From the NCBI GenBank assembly GCA_020351775.1, contig CP070666.1, positions 2,815,486 through 2,848,100 of the forward strand: a stretch of 32,615 nt of DNA, written 5' to 3'. Under the pieces are notes generated by a model. It ran no database searches. It was not told the origin of the DNA and saw nothing but the letters and a program-made list of their open reading frames with translations. The DNA comes from Gemmatimonadota bacterium. GTDB taxonomy: Bacteria > Gemmatimonadota > Gemmatimonadetes > Gemmatimonadales > GWC2-71-9. The stretch's first letter is position 1; every line of letters begins with the position of its first letter. Positions 15,862 through 23,846 of the stretch are shown here, piece after piece. Position numbers and translations under genes: made by a program.

Positions 15862-16254
15862 ATGATCAGCATACCGGTGAAGCTTCACACGCCCGATGCG
15901 ATGTTCACCGAGACCCATGGGGCCATCAGAGTAGAAGAGGGACGGCTGGTCCTCGAATTCGAGAGCAAAGACGCCTTCTTCGGCGTCTACCGCTCGGGAG
16001 TGCAGGAGTTGGAGATCCTGCCTGACGACGTCGCATCGGTGCACTACGTACAGAATCTGTTCAAAGCCGAACTGATCCTTCGCGCTACTAGTTTGAAGAA
16101 GGTGGGTCTCGTGCCCGGCAGCAAAGGCGGAGAGATTAGGTTGCGCTTCAAACGCCGACACCGCGCCGAAGCCCAGCAACTCGCTACGTTCCTGCAGCGC
16201 AGGCTGCGTGAGCTCGAGTTTGCCCAAGAGGCGGACTCAGCTGCCGAATACTGA
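15862..16254 (+). CDS. small conserved-looking protein, PH-like fold possible
   Basis: This 130-residue soluble protein has no signal peptide or membrane helix. Alternating beta strands (IRVEEGRLVLEFESKDAFFG, then VQELEILPDDVASVHYV, AELILRATSLKKV, and GEIRLRFKRRHR) end in a C-terminal amphipathic helix, QQLATFLQRRLRELEF. The strand-rich start and single final helix fit a bacterial PH-like domain, which is inferred from pattern only. ATG 15862 follows GCAGGG by six bases. It is convergent with otsA. I do not know its function. Confidence 0.65.
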   Translation: MISIPVKLHTPDAMFTETHGAIRVEEGRLVLEFESKDAFFGVYRSGVQELEILPDDVASVHYVQNLFKAELILRATSLKKVGLVPGSKGGEIRLRFKRRHRAEAQQLATFLQRRLRELEFAQEADSAAEY

Positions 16255-16301
16255 TCTCCACCGCTTCCCAACGTTCTATACCCTGTACTCAATAACCTGC
16301 G

Positions 16302-17708
16302 TCAGCCCTTCCCTTTGAGCGACTTCATGAACGAATTGGCCCAGTCATGGACGGTGTGCCGTTTCACGACTCTCCGCATGGCCCGCATGTTCTTCTTGGC
16401 GTCCTTGGGCGCCAGAGTGAGCCCGTGGTGCATGGCTTCGGCCAAACTGTCGACGTCGTGCGGATTGACCAGCTGAGCGTTGTGCAGTTCGGGCGCCGCA
16501 CCGGCGAACTCACTCAGAATCAAGACGCCGGTATTGTCGAATCTGGTGGCTACGTATTCCTTGGCCACCAAGTTCATGCCGTCACAGTAGGGAGTCACCA
16601 ACATCACGTCGGCTGCCCGGTACATCGCGATGAGTTCCTCAAAGGGCAGGTTGCGGCGGAGGTAATGCACCGGTGCGACTCCCACCTCGCCAAACCTCCC
16701 GTTGATCTGGCCGACGAGTTCCTCGACCGAGCTTCTCAGTTCCTGATACTCCTCTATTCGTTCGCGGCTCGGTACTGCAACCTGCACGAACACGGTGTCG
16801 TCGATCGTCTGTAGCTCTCTCGATAGCAGCTCACCGAACGCCTTGACCCGAACGTCGATGCCTTTGGTGTAGTCAAGTCTGTCGACCCCGAGTATGATCT
16901 TGCGTCCCGAACCCAGGTTCTTGCGCAGTTCTTCCGCGTGGTTGAGCACGGCAGGGTGCCGCGCGACGCTCTCGTACTTCTCGAAATCGATTGATATGGG
17001 ATACGCAGCGACATGCACGGAACGACCGGCGAATTGCAGCCGGGAGCCTCTGCCACGCGCAGCGGCGTATCGTTGCGCCAAGCGCGTGAAGTTGTGCGCA
17101 CCGGCTTTGGTCTGGAAGCCGACCACGTCCGCACCCAGCGTGCCCTCGAGAATCTGACGCCGCCAGGGCAAACGAGTAAACAACTCTTCAGGCGGAAACG
17201 GAATATGGAGAAAGAAGCCAATCCGGACGTCACCGCGGAGTTTCCGGAGTATGCCGGGTACCAGGTGCAGGTGATAGTCGTGGACCCATACCAGCCCACC
17301 CGGCGCCACTGTCTTCGCCGCCGCATTGGCGAACCGCTCGTTCACCGCTCGATAGTGGACCCACCAATGCCGGTGATACTCCGGCTGCCGTATGGCATCA
17401 TGATAGAGTGGCCAGAGCGTCCGATTGCACACGCCCTGGTAAAAGCCTCGCAGTTCGGCTGCGCCTATGGGAACGGGAATGTTGGCGATGTCGCCGTGCA
17501 TGAAGGGGTCCGGTGCTCGTCCCGCGGTCCCCGTCCAACCGACCCAAGCACCCTGAGCTCGTTGGATGATCGGCTGGAGCGCGGACACCAAGCCCCCTGG
17601 GCTGACCTCCCAGATCGATCTACCTTTTTCCTTCGTCCGCCTGACCGGGAGTGTGTTCGCTACCACGACCATTGGCCAGCGACGCGAGGAGATCTCCTGC
17701 TCTGCCAT
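16302..17708 (-). CDS. otsA: alpha,alpha-trehalose-phosphate synthase (GT20)
   Basis: This 468-residue cytoplasmic GT20 enzyme joins a nucleotide-activated glucose to glucose 6-phosphate to give trehalose 6-phosphate. Visible motifs are SPGGLVSALQP at 36-46, WVHDYHLHLVPGILR at 141-155, FFLHIPFPPEE at 165-175 and ILGVDRLDYTKGID at 272-285 (Arg277 and Lys282 hold the donor phosphates). The usual N-terminal NRLP is NTLP here (Thr19), so the Arg that binds the acceptor phosphate in E. coli OtsA is missing at that position. No otsB phosphatase is nearby. I start it at ATG 17708; the open frame runs 48 codons further with non-homologous residues. It is divergent from glk. A related glycosyl-phosphate synthase cannot be excluded. 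Confidence 0.87.
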   Translation of the reverse strand: MAEQEISSRRWPMVVVANTLPVRRTKEKGRSIWEVSPGGLVSALQPIIQRAQGAWVGWTGTAGRAPDPFMHGDIANIPVPIGAAELRGFYQGVCNRTLWPLYHDAIRQPEYHRHWWVHYRAVNERFANAAAKTVAPGGLVWVHDYHLHLVPGILRKLRGDVRIGFFLHIPFPPEELFTRLPWRRQILEGTLGADVVGFQTKAGAHNFTRLAQRYAAARGRGSRLQFAGRSVHVAAYPISIDFEKYESVARHPAVLNHAEELRKNLGSGRKIILGVDRLDYTKGIDVRVKAFGELLSRELQTIDDTVFVQVAVPSRERIEEYQELRSSVEELVGQINGRFGEVGVAPVHYLRRNLPFEELIAMYRAADVMLVTPYCDGMNLVAKEYVATRFDNTGVLILSEFAGAAPELHNAQLVNPHDVDSLAEAMHHGLTLAPKDAKKNMRAMRRVVKRHTVHDWANSFMKSLKGKG

Positions 17709-17821
17709 GGCTGGATTCCCGCAATCACCTTGCTCAGTTAAGACCGCTGTTGAGTAGAAGGTACGTGTCAGACGCGTTCCTGCAATTGGACGGCCCCGAC
17801 AGCGTCGCGTCCCGCGCACTG

Positions 17822-17827
17822 TATATT
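17822..17827 (+). promoter_or_regulatory. putative -10 element for glk
   Basis: TATATT (5 of 6) lies 38 bases before the glk GTG in the 157-bp gap shared with divergent otsA. No convincing -35 is present at normal spacing. Confidence 0.25.
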
Positions 17828-17865
17828 GCAAGCAGTCCCTTCCCCCAACCACCTGATCTGCGAAA

Positions 17866-18858
17866 GTGACTCGGAGAATGGTTCATAGGAGAGACTCCTC
17901 GGCCCCGCGCCTGCTCGCCGATATCGGCGGGACCAACGTGCGTTTCGCGCTGCAGATATCCGGAGAAAAGCCACGGCGCGTGAACGTGTACCGCAGCCGC
18001 GAATACAAGAGTCTCACTACGGCGTTGCGATCGTACCTCAAGGGCCTGAAACCGGGGCAACGACCGCTGGAGGCTGCGTTTGCCGTCGCCTCGCCTATCA
18101 CCGGTGACATCATCGATGTCACCAACAGCCATTGGTCGTTCTCGATCGATCGGCTTCGGCACACATTCGGCCTGGCGCGTCTCGAGGTCATCAACGATTT
18201 CACCGCCTTGGCTCTGGCGATCCCGGATCTGTCTCCCGGCGATTGGCGCAAGATAGGACGAGGCAAGCGGGTCGAAGGCGCTCCGGTGGCGATATTGGGA
18301 CCCGGCACCGGCCTGGGTGTGTCCGGTCTGGTGCAATCCCCGTCGGGTCGCATTGCGCTGCAGTCCGAAGGTGGACACGTCACGCTGCCCGCGTTCGACG
18401 ATTTCGAAGCCGGTGTCCTCCGGTTCTTCCGCAGAGATTGGCGCCACGTGTCAGCCGAGCGGGTGCTTTCCGGACCTGGTTTGGTCAACCTCTATCGCGC
18501 GCTGGCCCCGGTCGAAGGACGCCCCTCAGAGAGACTGTCACCGGCTACCATCACGCGCCGTGCGCTCTCCGGCACCTGCCCCGCCTGTGCCCACGCCGTC
18601 GACATGTTTTGTGAAATGCTGGGAACGGTCACGTCCGACCTGGCACTCTCATTGGGGGCTCGAGGAGGCGTCTATCTCGGCGGCGGGGTAATCTCCAAGA
18701 TGGGATCGGCGTTCAAGGGGAGGCTTTTCCGCAGGCGGTTTGAAAACAAAGGGAGATTCTCAGACTACCTCAGACTGATCCCGACCTATTTGATTACGCG
18801 CCCGCTGCCTGCATTCCTCGGCCTTTCATACTTGTTGGACAGGCCGACAACGGAGTGA
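17866..18858 (+). CDS. glk: glucokinase (Glk family)
   Basis: This 330-residue ATP-dependent glucokinase has LLADIGGTNVRFAL at 16-29 (phosphate 1 loop), INDFTALALA at 109-118 with catalytic-type Asp111, GPGTGLGVSGL at 145-155, SEGGHVTLPA at 167-176 and GGVYLGGGV (adenosine motif). It is the E. coli-type Glk family rather than ROK, as the ROK Cys-rich zinc signature is absent. An in-frame stop lies four codons before GTG 17866. ATG 17878 is an alternative start and neither has a good ribosome site. It supplies glucose 6-phosphate, the acceptor used by the divergent OtsA, which fits joint control of a trehalose branch. Confidence 0.9.
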   Translation: MTRRMVHRRDSSAPRLLADIGGTNVRFALQISGEKPRRVNVYRSREYKSLTTALRSYLKGLKPGQRPLEAAFAVASPITGDIIDVTNSHWSFSIDRLRHTFGLARLEVINDFTALALAIPDLSPGDWRKIGRGKRVEGAPVAILGPGTGLGVSGLVQSPSGRIALQSEGGHVTLPAFDDFEAGVLRFFRRDWRHVSAERVLSGPGLVNLYRALAPVEGRPSERLSPATITRRALSGTCPACAHAVDMFCEMLGTVTSDLALSLGARGGVYLGGGVISKMGSAFKGRLFRRRFENKGRFSDYLRLIPTYLITRPLPAFLGLSYLLDRPTTE

Positions 18859-18952
18859 GTCTCTGTCGGTGATTGCAGCGGCGGGACGGTACCCATGCCG
18901 ATCAGCCCATCATGGTAGGTCTTCGCTTCAGCATGGCAATACGCGTTCCCGA

Positions 18953-21900
18953 TCACTTGCACGGTAGGAACCTCACGGTGGTCTCCATCTCCTCCAGCAC
19001 GTGGCCCAATGCGTCTGCAGTCCGATCAACATCCGCCTCGGTCGTGTACCGCGACAGAGAGAACCGGACGGCACAGTGTGCCTCTTCATCGGTCCTCCGC
19101 ATTGCGATCAGCACATGGGTGGGTTCGGGGGAGCCGGCCTTGCACGCTGATCCCGAGGACAGCGCAATGCCGTGCTGATCGAGCGCCACGACCAACGACT
19201 CACCCCTCAATCCAGGCAGCGTCACGTTCAACGTGTTGGGAAGTCGGTGTTCCGGGTGGCCATTCAGCCTTGTGTTTGGGACATGCTGGCGGATCGAAGC
19301 TTCGAGCCTGTCACGCAACTGCCTTACTCGTTGGAAGCGGCCCAGGTTCTGCCGCGCAAGCTCGGCGGCCCGGCCGAAACCGACGATGGCGGGCACGTTC
19401 TCGGTGCCGCCGCGCAGGCCTCCTTCCTGCTTCCCTCCGTGAATCAGGGGCTCCAACGCGATCCCTTTTCGCTTGTACAGAGCCCCGGCGCCCTTCGGCC
19501 CATGGAACTTGTGAGCGGAGATCGTGAGTAGGTCAACGTCCAGCGTTTCCACGTCGACCGGGATCTTACCCGCCGCCTGCACCGCGTCCGTGTGGAATAA
19601 GACGTTCCGTGCATGAGCGATGGAACAGAGTTCTGCGATCGGCTGTACCGAACCGACCTCGTTGTTGGCCATCATCACGGATACTAGTATCGTTTCGGAC
19701 GTCAAGGCGCTTTCCAGGTCGCCGGGATCCACGATGCCGTCTTCGTCGACTTGAAGGTATGTCACCTTGAAACCCATGCCTTCGAGGTTCCGGCAGGTTT
19801 GCAGAACTGCAGGGTGCTCGATCGTGGTTGTGATTATGTGATTGCCTCGGCTGCGGTAGGCGTGAGCTATGCCTTTGAGCGCCAAGTTATCGGACTCCGA
19901 GCCGCCGCCCGTGAAGATCAATCGCCGGGGGCGGCAGTTCAGCAGTCTGCTCACCTGCCGCCGGGCCGTCTCCATACCCTCTCTGGCGTCTCTGCCGACG
20001 CCGTGAATGCTCGATGGATTTCCGTGCCGCAGCTCCATGTACGGTAGCATGGTCTGCCGAACCTGTTCGGCCAGCTCACTCGTAGCATTGTTGTCGAGGT
20101 ATATCCTTTCGCGTGGGGCTGCCTTAGCCACATACCTGAGCGCCGCTTCGTCTCGGACGGCTTCCGGCACGGCTCTCACACTTTCGCGAGCCAGCTGACT
20201 GCCCGCCTCGATTCTCACGACATCACACAGCAGGGCTTTGTAGACTGGGAAGCCGCTGATTTCATCGTAGTTCTCGAGATCCGTGAGCAGGTTGACGTTC
20301 CACTCGCGCCACGCTTTGGGCCCGACCGGAGTGCCACCACCCATACTACATTCCACGGCCCCGCGCACGATGTGGTCCGTGACCCGTGCCCTGAACCTCA
20401 CGCGCCCGCGCTGCGTTCGGACTTCCACCAAGTCTCCCGCTTCGATTTCACGGTCTGCCGCATCTTGCGAGTTGATCTCGACAGTCGGCTCGGGTTGATC
20501 CTTGACCAACCCCGCGACACCGTGGTGCTGCGACCGGAAGTCGGTCTGCGGGCGAGCGCCGGAGTTGAACACCAAGGGGTATTCGGCTGCCAACGCAGGA
20601 CTGGCCAGAGGACCCTCGGTCGGCTCGACATACTTGGGCAGGGGCTCGTAGCCATAGTCTTCGAGCAAGGTCGACGCGATCTCGAACTTGCCGGTGGGCG
20701 TATCGAATCCGGGTGCACCGTCGTCTCTGAGCCCACCCTTTTCCCACTTCCTGTACTCCATCATTGGCGTTTGGATCTTGACCCACCCACCCGCGGCCTT
20801 GACGTCTTCCAGTGAGTACCCGGAACCTTCCAGGGCGAACCGTATCATCGCTTCTTCGGATTGCGGGTACAGCTCACCATAGCCCAACCGCTGCGCCAGC
20901 CCCGCCATGATCAGGTAGTCGTTGCGCGCCTCCCCGACCGGCTGAATCAGCGCTTCCCGAAGTCGGAAGATCGGACCGTACACCATGTAGGAGTTGATCT
21001 CGAACATCGTCGTCGCAGGCAACACGATATCGGCATAGGCGGCATCCGCCGTCAGCTGACGGTCAATGCAGACCAGGAAGTCCAGGCTATTGAGCGCTTC
21101 TCTCCAGATCGCGCTCTGAGGCCATGATGTGAGAACCGAGGCACCGTGTATGATCAGCCCTCTGATGGGATACGGGTCACCCTTCAGCGTTGAATCCACC
21201 AAACCGCTCGCGTGGGATTCTCCGCGGTAGTCGCTGTAGATCGGGAATTTCTCTCTGGCTACGGCTCGATTCACATCGGGGTTGGGGATGTTGCAGGACC
21301 GGTTGATTGGAAAGTGGCTGCCAAGCATCGCCAAACCGATCCCGCCAGGCACGTCCAGATGCCCCGCTAGTGCGAACAGCGTGATGACGGCCCTGATAGC
21401 CTGGATTCCGCTGTTGGAATACTCGAGGCCTGTATACATGAGAGGGCACGCCCCGGTCGCACCGCAGATCCTGCGAGCTAGCTTCCGGACACTCTCTGCC
21501 GGGACTCCCGTGATCTCCTCAACGACCTCGGGTTTGAAGTGTTGCACGTACGCCTTCAGCTCATCGAATCCGTGGCACCACCGTTCCGCAAAATCCTCGT
21601 CGTACAAGTCCTCCTCGATCATCACGCCGATCATGCCGAGTGCCAGTGCGCAATCGGTGCCCGGCCGTATTGGCAGCCACTCTCCGTTGGTGCGCTGTAA
21701 TGTCTCCGTGCATCGCGGATCTATCCCGACGATCTGCGCCCCTCTGTGCGACGCCGCTTCCAGCCGGTGCATGTCCAATGGCGGCGAGTCAGTCACCGGG
21801 TTCGCGCCCCAGACCACAATCAGTTCAGCGTTCTCGATGTCGAAGAACGTGTTCACCAACATGCGTCCCATTGTCACGTGAGGCGCGATCATGGCGAACG

Positions 21901-22345
21901 ACACATAGCAGAGGGCTCCAACGCCCATGGTATTGGGAGACCCGAACGGGAATAACACGTTTGAAGCTGAGGAGACAGCCACATCTCGCGGCTGGAACAT
22001 GTCGCAGAGCGAAAGCTCGAATGCGCCACGACCGGTATAGATGGCCACGGATTGCGGACCGGAATCCTGCTTGATACCGTTCAATCTCTCAGCAATTACG
22101 TCATACGCAGCATCCCAGGTTGTCCTCTCAAACTCGTGCGATCCTTTGGGACCTGTGCGCAGCATGGGATATCTCAGCCGATTCTCGGAGTAGATGATTT
22201 CGGGCGCATGCTGACCGCGGCGACAGATCATTCCTAGCGGGTGACCCTTGTCGGCCTCAATACTCACCAGCCGGCCACTATCGATGCCAACCTCCACCCA
22301 GCAACCGGCCGGGCAAATTCCACAAATTCCCCTTTTCTTCTCCAT
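18953..22345 (-). CDS. fusion: molybdopterin (bis-MGD) oxidoreductase + cysteine desulfurase
   Basis: One uninterrupted 1130-codon frame. Residues 1-715 are a DMSO-reductase-superfamily molybdoenzyme: 4Fe-4S motif Cys8, Cys11, Cys15 and Cys41; VVWGANPVTDSPP and IRPGTDCALALGM cofactor motifs; and Cys146 in GVGALCYVS where relatives have the Cys or Sec that binds Mo or W. The last 120 residues of that part (NSQDAADREIEAGDLVEV, RGAVECSMGG) form the molydopterin dinucleotide-binding domain. After a linker of about 30 residues, 747-1130 is a group I (NifS/IscS-type) cysteine desulfurase: YLDNNAT at 749-755, IEHPA with His844, HTDAVQ with Asp920, SAHKFHG with PLP-Lys946, and SGSACKAGSPEPTHVL with persulfide Cys1068. 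The protein has no Tat signal and is therefore cytoplasmic. In E. coli, IscS passes sulfur to formate dehydrogenase through FdhD; here donor and acceptor are in one chain. The substrate is unknown (formate, polysulfide or other). Confidence 0.9.
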   Translation of the reverse strand: MEKKRGICGICPAGCWVEVGIDSGRLVSIEADKGHPLGMICRRGQHAPEIIYSENRLRYPMLRTGPKGSHEFERTTWDAAYDVIAERLNGIKQDSGPQSVAIYTGRGAFELSLCDMFQPRDVAVSSASNVLFPFGSPNTMGVGALCYVSFAMIAPHVTMGRMLVNTFFDIENAELIVVWGANPVTDSPPLDMHRLEAASHRGAQIVGIDPRCTETLQRTNGEWLPIRPGTDCALALGMIGVMIEEDLYDEDFAERWCHGFDELKAYVQHFKPEVVEEITGVPAESVRKLARRICGATGACPLMYTGLEYSNSGIQAIRAVITLFALAGHLDVPGGIGLAMLGSHFPINRSCNIPNPDVNRAVAREKFPIYSDYRGESHASGLVDSTLKGDPYPIRGLIIHGASVLTSWPQSAIWREALNSLDFLVCIDRQLTADAAYADIVLPATTMFEINSYMVYGPIFRLREALIQPVGEARNDYLIMAGLAQRLGYGELYPQSEEAMIRFALEGSGYSLEDVKAAGGWVKIQTPMMEYRKWEKGGLRDDGAPGFDTPTGKFEIASTLLEDYGYEPLPKYVEPTEGPLASPALAAEYPLVFNSGARPQTDFRSQHHGVAGLVKDQPEPTVEINSQDAADREIEAGDLVEVRTQRGRVRFRARVTDHIVRGAVECSMGGGTPVGPKAWREWNVNLLTDLENYDEISGFPVYKALLCDVVRIEAGSQLARESVRAVPEAVRDEAALRYVAKAAPRERIYLDNNATSELAEQVRQTMLPYMELRHGNPSSIHGVGRDAREGMETARRQVSRLLNCRPRRLIFTGGGSESDNLALKGIAHAYRSRGNHIITTTIEHPAVLQTCRNLEGMGFKVTYLQVDEDGIVDPGDLESALTSETILVSVMMANNEVGSVQPIAELCSIAHARNVLFHTDAVQAAGKIPVDVETLDVDLLTISAHKFHGPKGAGALYKRKGIALEPLIHGGKQEGGLRGGTENVPAIVGFGRAAELARQNLGRFQRVRQLRDRLEASIRQHVPNTRLNGHPEHRLPNTLNVTLPGLRGESLVVALDQHGIALSSGSACKAGSPEPTHVLIAMRRTDEEAHCAVRFSLSRYTTEADVDRTADALGHVLEEMETTVRFLPCK

Positions 22346-22377
22346 TTTTCACTCGGGCACTTGCTGGGCAAGGTGTA

Positions 22378-22406
22378 ATACAACGCGGCGGCTGCCACTA
22401 TGGCAA
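22378..22406 (-). promoter_or_regulatory. putative promoter of the molybdoenzyme-desulfurase fusion
   Basis: On the minus strand TTGCCA (22406-22401) is followed after exactly 17 bases by TTGTAT (22383-22378), 32 bases before the ATG at 22345. It sits downstream of a terminator-like hairpin, which suggests that the fusion gene has its own promoter. Confidence 0.4.
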
Positions 22407-22422
22407 GGATTCTGGGCAGAGC

Positions 22423-22454
22423 GAAAACGAAGGGCCGGACATGTCAGCCGGCCC
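22423..22454 (-). terminator. intrinsic terminator-like hairpin after the radical SAM gene
   Basis: Read on the minus strand, a 7-bp GC stem GGGCCGG/CCGGCCC (22454-22448 with 22438-22432, 9-base loop) is followed by TTCGTTTTC. It lies 28 bases past the stop of the radical SAM gene. It would end or attenuate read-through into the fusion gene. Confidence 0.5.
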
Positions 22455-22482
22455 CGACACAGTCAGTGGTCTGGATGTGCGT

Positions 22483-23697
22483 TCAATACGGAAGTTCCTC
22501 TCTTCGCACAGACCGCACGAACTGTCCGTACTCGATGCACTCCTCCAGACGGCACGACCAGGCGAGCCTGCCGTCCCAAACCGTCATGTCTGGACATCCA
22601 TCGCACATGTTCTGACGCCCGTCAGACAGAATGTCGATCGGCTGGATCACCATGATGGATTGCGTGTGAACGCGACTGAAGAGCAATCGCGGATCGACGA
22701 TTGCGCGGCGGAACGCCTGCCGCACTCCACTGTCGAACGGCCACAGCCACATCAGCGACTTGCCACGTCGGTGTACATTGGGCTGTGCGTAGGCCATATA
22801 GCGCCCGGTCCTCAAATGGTGCCAGGTCTGGGCGATCTCCATCATCTTGGCACCGGCGTATCCGTAGATCCGTTTCGGGGTGCCGAACCGCAAACTGAAG
22901 AGCCACTTGAACGAATCCGGCTTCTCGGTACCGTTCAGGTAGCCGCACGGAGAAAACTCGGGGAACCGCTCTCGGATCTTGGCAACGACGTCCGGAGCCG
23001 ATATGTCGATTCGCTGTGCTTTCTGGATATGGGCGTACTCCAGGGCACTCGTCTCCAACTTCCTTCCACCGGCGTAGTAGTCAAACGCCCCATCCATCTC
23101 CGCCGCGCGATAGCAGATGAACACCATCACGTGAACGATGTCGATGTGCCTCTGAGCCCAGGCTATGAGGTCCGGGACCGAGTCCAGGGTGTCCTCGTAA
23201 ACCGTCGAGTTGAAGGCGCAGGAAAGCCCGCCCACCTCTGCCACCATCTCTGCGTAATGCAGTCGCAGGTCATTATGCTCCTGCTCTGTCTTGTTCTTCC
23301 ATTTCGGCCTTCCCTGTTTGCTGTCGATGTGGAAGGTCAAGCCGAACAAACCTGCTGACTTCAGCTCCCGCAGCAAATCCGGACTCAGGGCAAGGCCGTT
23401 GGTGTTGAGTATCGGTTTCCAGCCCCGCTCTGCGATCATGCGTATGATGTCGACTATCTGCGGGTGGGTGAGAGGGTCACCGCCGGCAACTGACACGCCG
23501 TCGACCGTGCGGTACCGTTCGAACACGTCTAGGTCAGAGGCCACCTCCTCCAACGACTTGTGCTCGTTTATGTTGGTGCGATAGCAGCCTTCGCAGGCGA
23601 GATTGCATTTGGCGGTCGGCTCCAGCCAGGCAATCGCGTTATCAGAGAGATTCCAGGGAAGTCGGTACAGCTCCCTATGATCGAGTTCGCGCTCCAC
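22483..23697 (-). CDS. radical SAM protein with C-terminal Cys cluster
   Basis: This 404-residue cytoplasmic protein has the radical SAM core motif at AKCNLACEGCYR: Cys31, Cys35 and Cys38 (CX3CX2C). AGGDPLTHP at 71-79 corresponds to the GGE-type SAM-binding motif, and LNTNG follows. Cys251 and a C-terminal set (Cys365, Cys368, Cys382 and Cys387, in MCDGCPD and SCRLEEC) could bind an auxiliary Fe-S cluster, as in SPASM or Twitch proteins. That suggests peptide modification or cofactor maturation, but the family is not recognised with certainty. GTG 23697 has GAAGGG seven bases upstream. It precedes the molybdoenzyme-desulfurase fusion on the same strand with a 137-bp gap, so a functional link is inferred, not shown. 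Confidence 0.85.
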   Translation of the reverse strand: MERELDHRELYRLPWNLSDNAIAWLEPTAKCNLACEGCYRTNINEHKSLEEVASDLDVFERYRTVDGVSVAGGDPLTHPQIVDIIRMIAERGWKPILNTNGLALSPDLLRELKSAGLFGLTFHIDSKQGRPKWKNKTEQEHNDLRLHYAEMVAEVGGLSCAFNSTVYEDTLDSVPDLIAWAQRHIDIVHVMVFICYRAAEMDGAFDYYAGGRKLETSALEYAHIQKAQRIDISAPDVVAKIRERFPEFSPCGYLNGTEKPDSFKWLFSLRFGTPKRIYGYAGAKMMEIAQTWHHLRTGRYMAYAQPNVHRRGKSLMWLWPFDSGVRQAFRRAIVDPRLLFSRVHTQSIMVIQPIDILSDGRQNMCDGCPDMTVWDGRLAWSCRLEECIEYGQFVRSVRREELPY

Positions 23698-23762
23698 TTG
23701 TTGACCCTTCTATTCCGTCTTCATCACATAAATAAGTAAACCCGATTTCCTATGAAACCATC

Positions 23763-23791
23763 AGTATAACTCCCCCCTGGCTGATTCGTAA
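23763..23791 (-). promoter_or_regulatory. putative promoter of the radical SAM gene
   Basis: On the minus strand TTACGA (23791-23786), a 17-base spacer, then TATACT (23768-23763, 5 of 6 to consensus). The leader of about 58 bases to the GTG start is unusually AT-rich for this window. Confidence 0.4.
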
Positions 23792-23846
23792 CCCGCCACA
23801 GCTCTGCGTGACGCGCTCCCCGCTGCCGCGCCAGCATCCTCTGGCC

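Noticed and set aside
17013..17741. 242-residue open frame on the plus strand
   Set aside because: Antisense to otsA and low in protein-like pattern.
18894..18936. CCATGC / GCATGG inverted repeat between glk and the fusion gene
   Set aside because: Short stem with a loop of about 30 bases and no T-run; likely chance.
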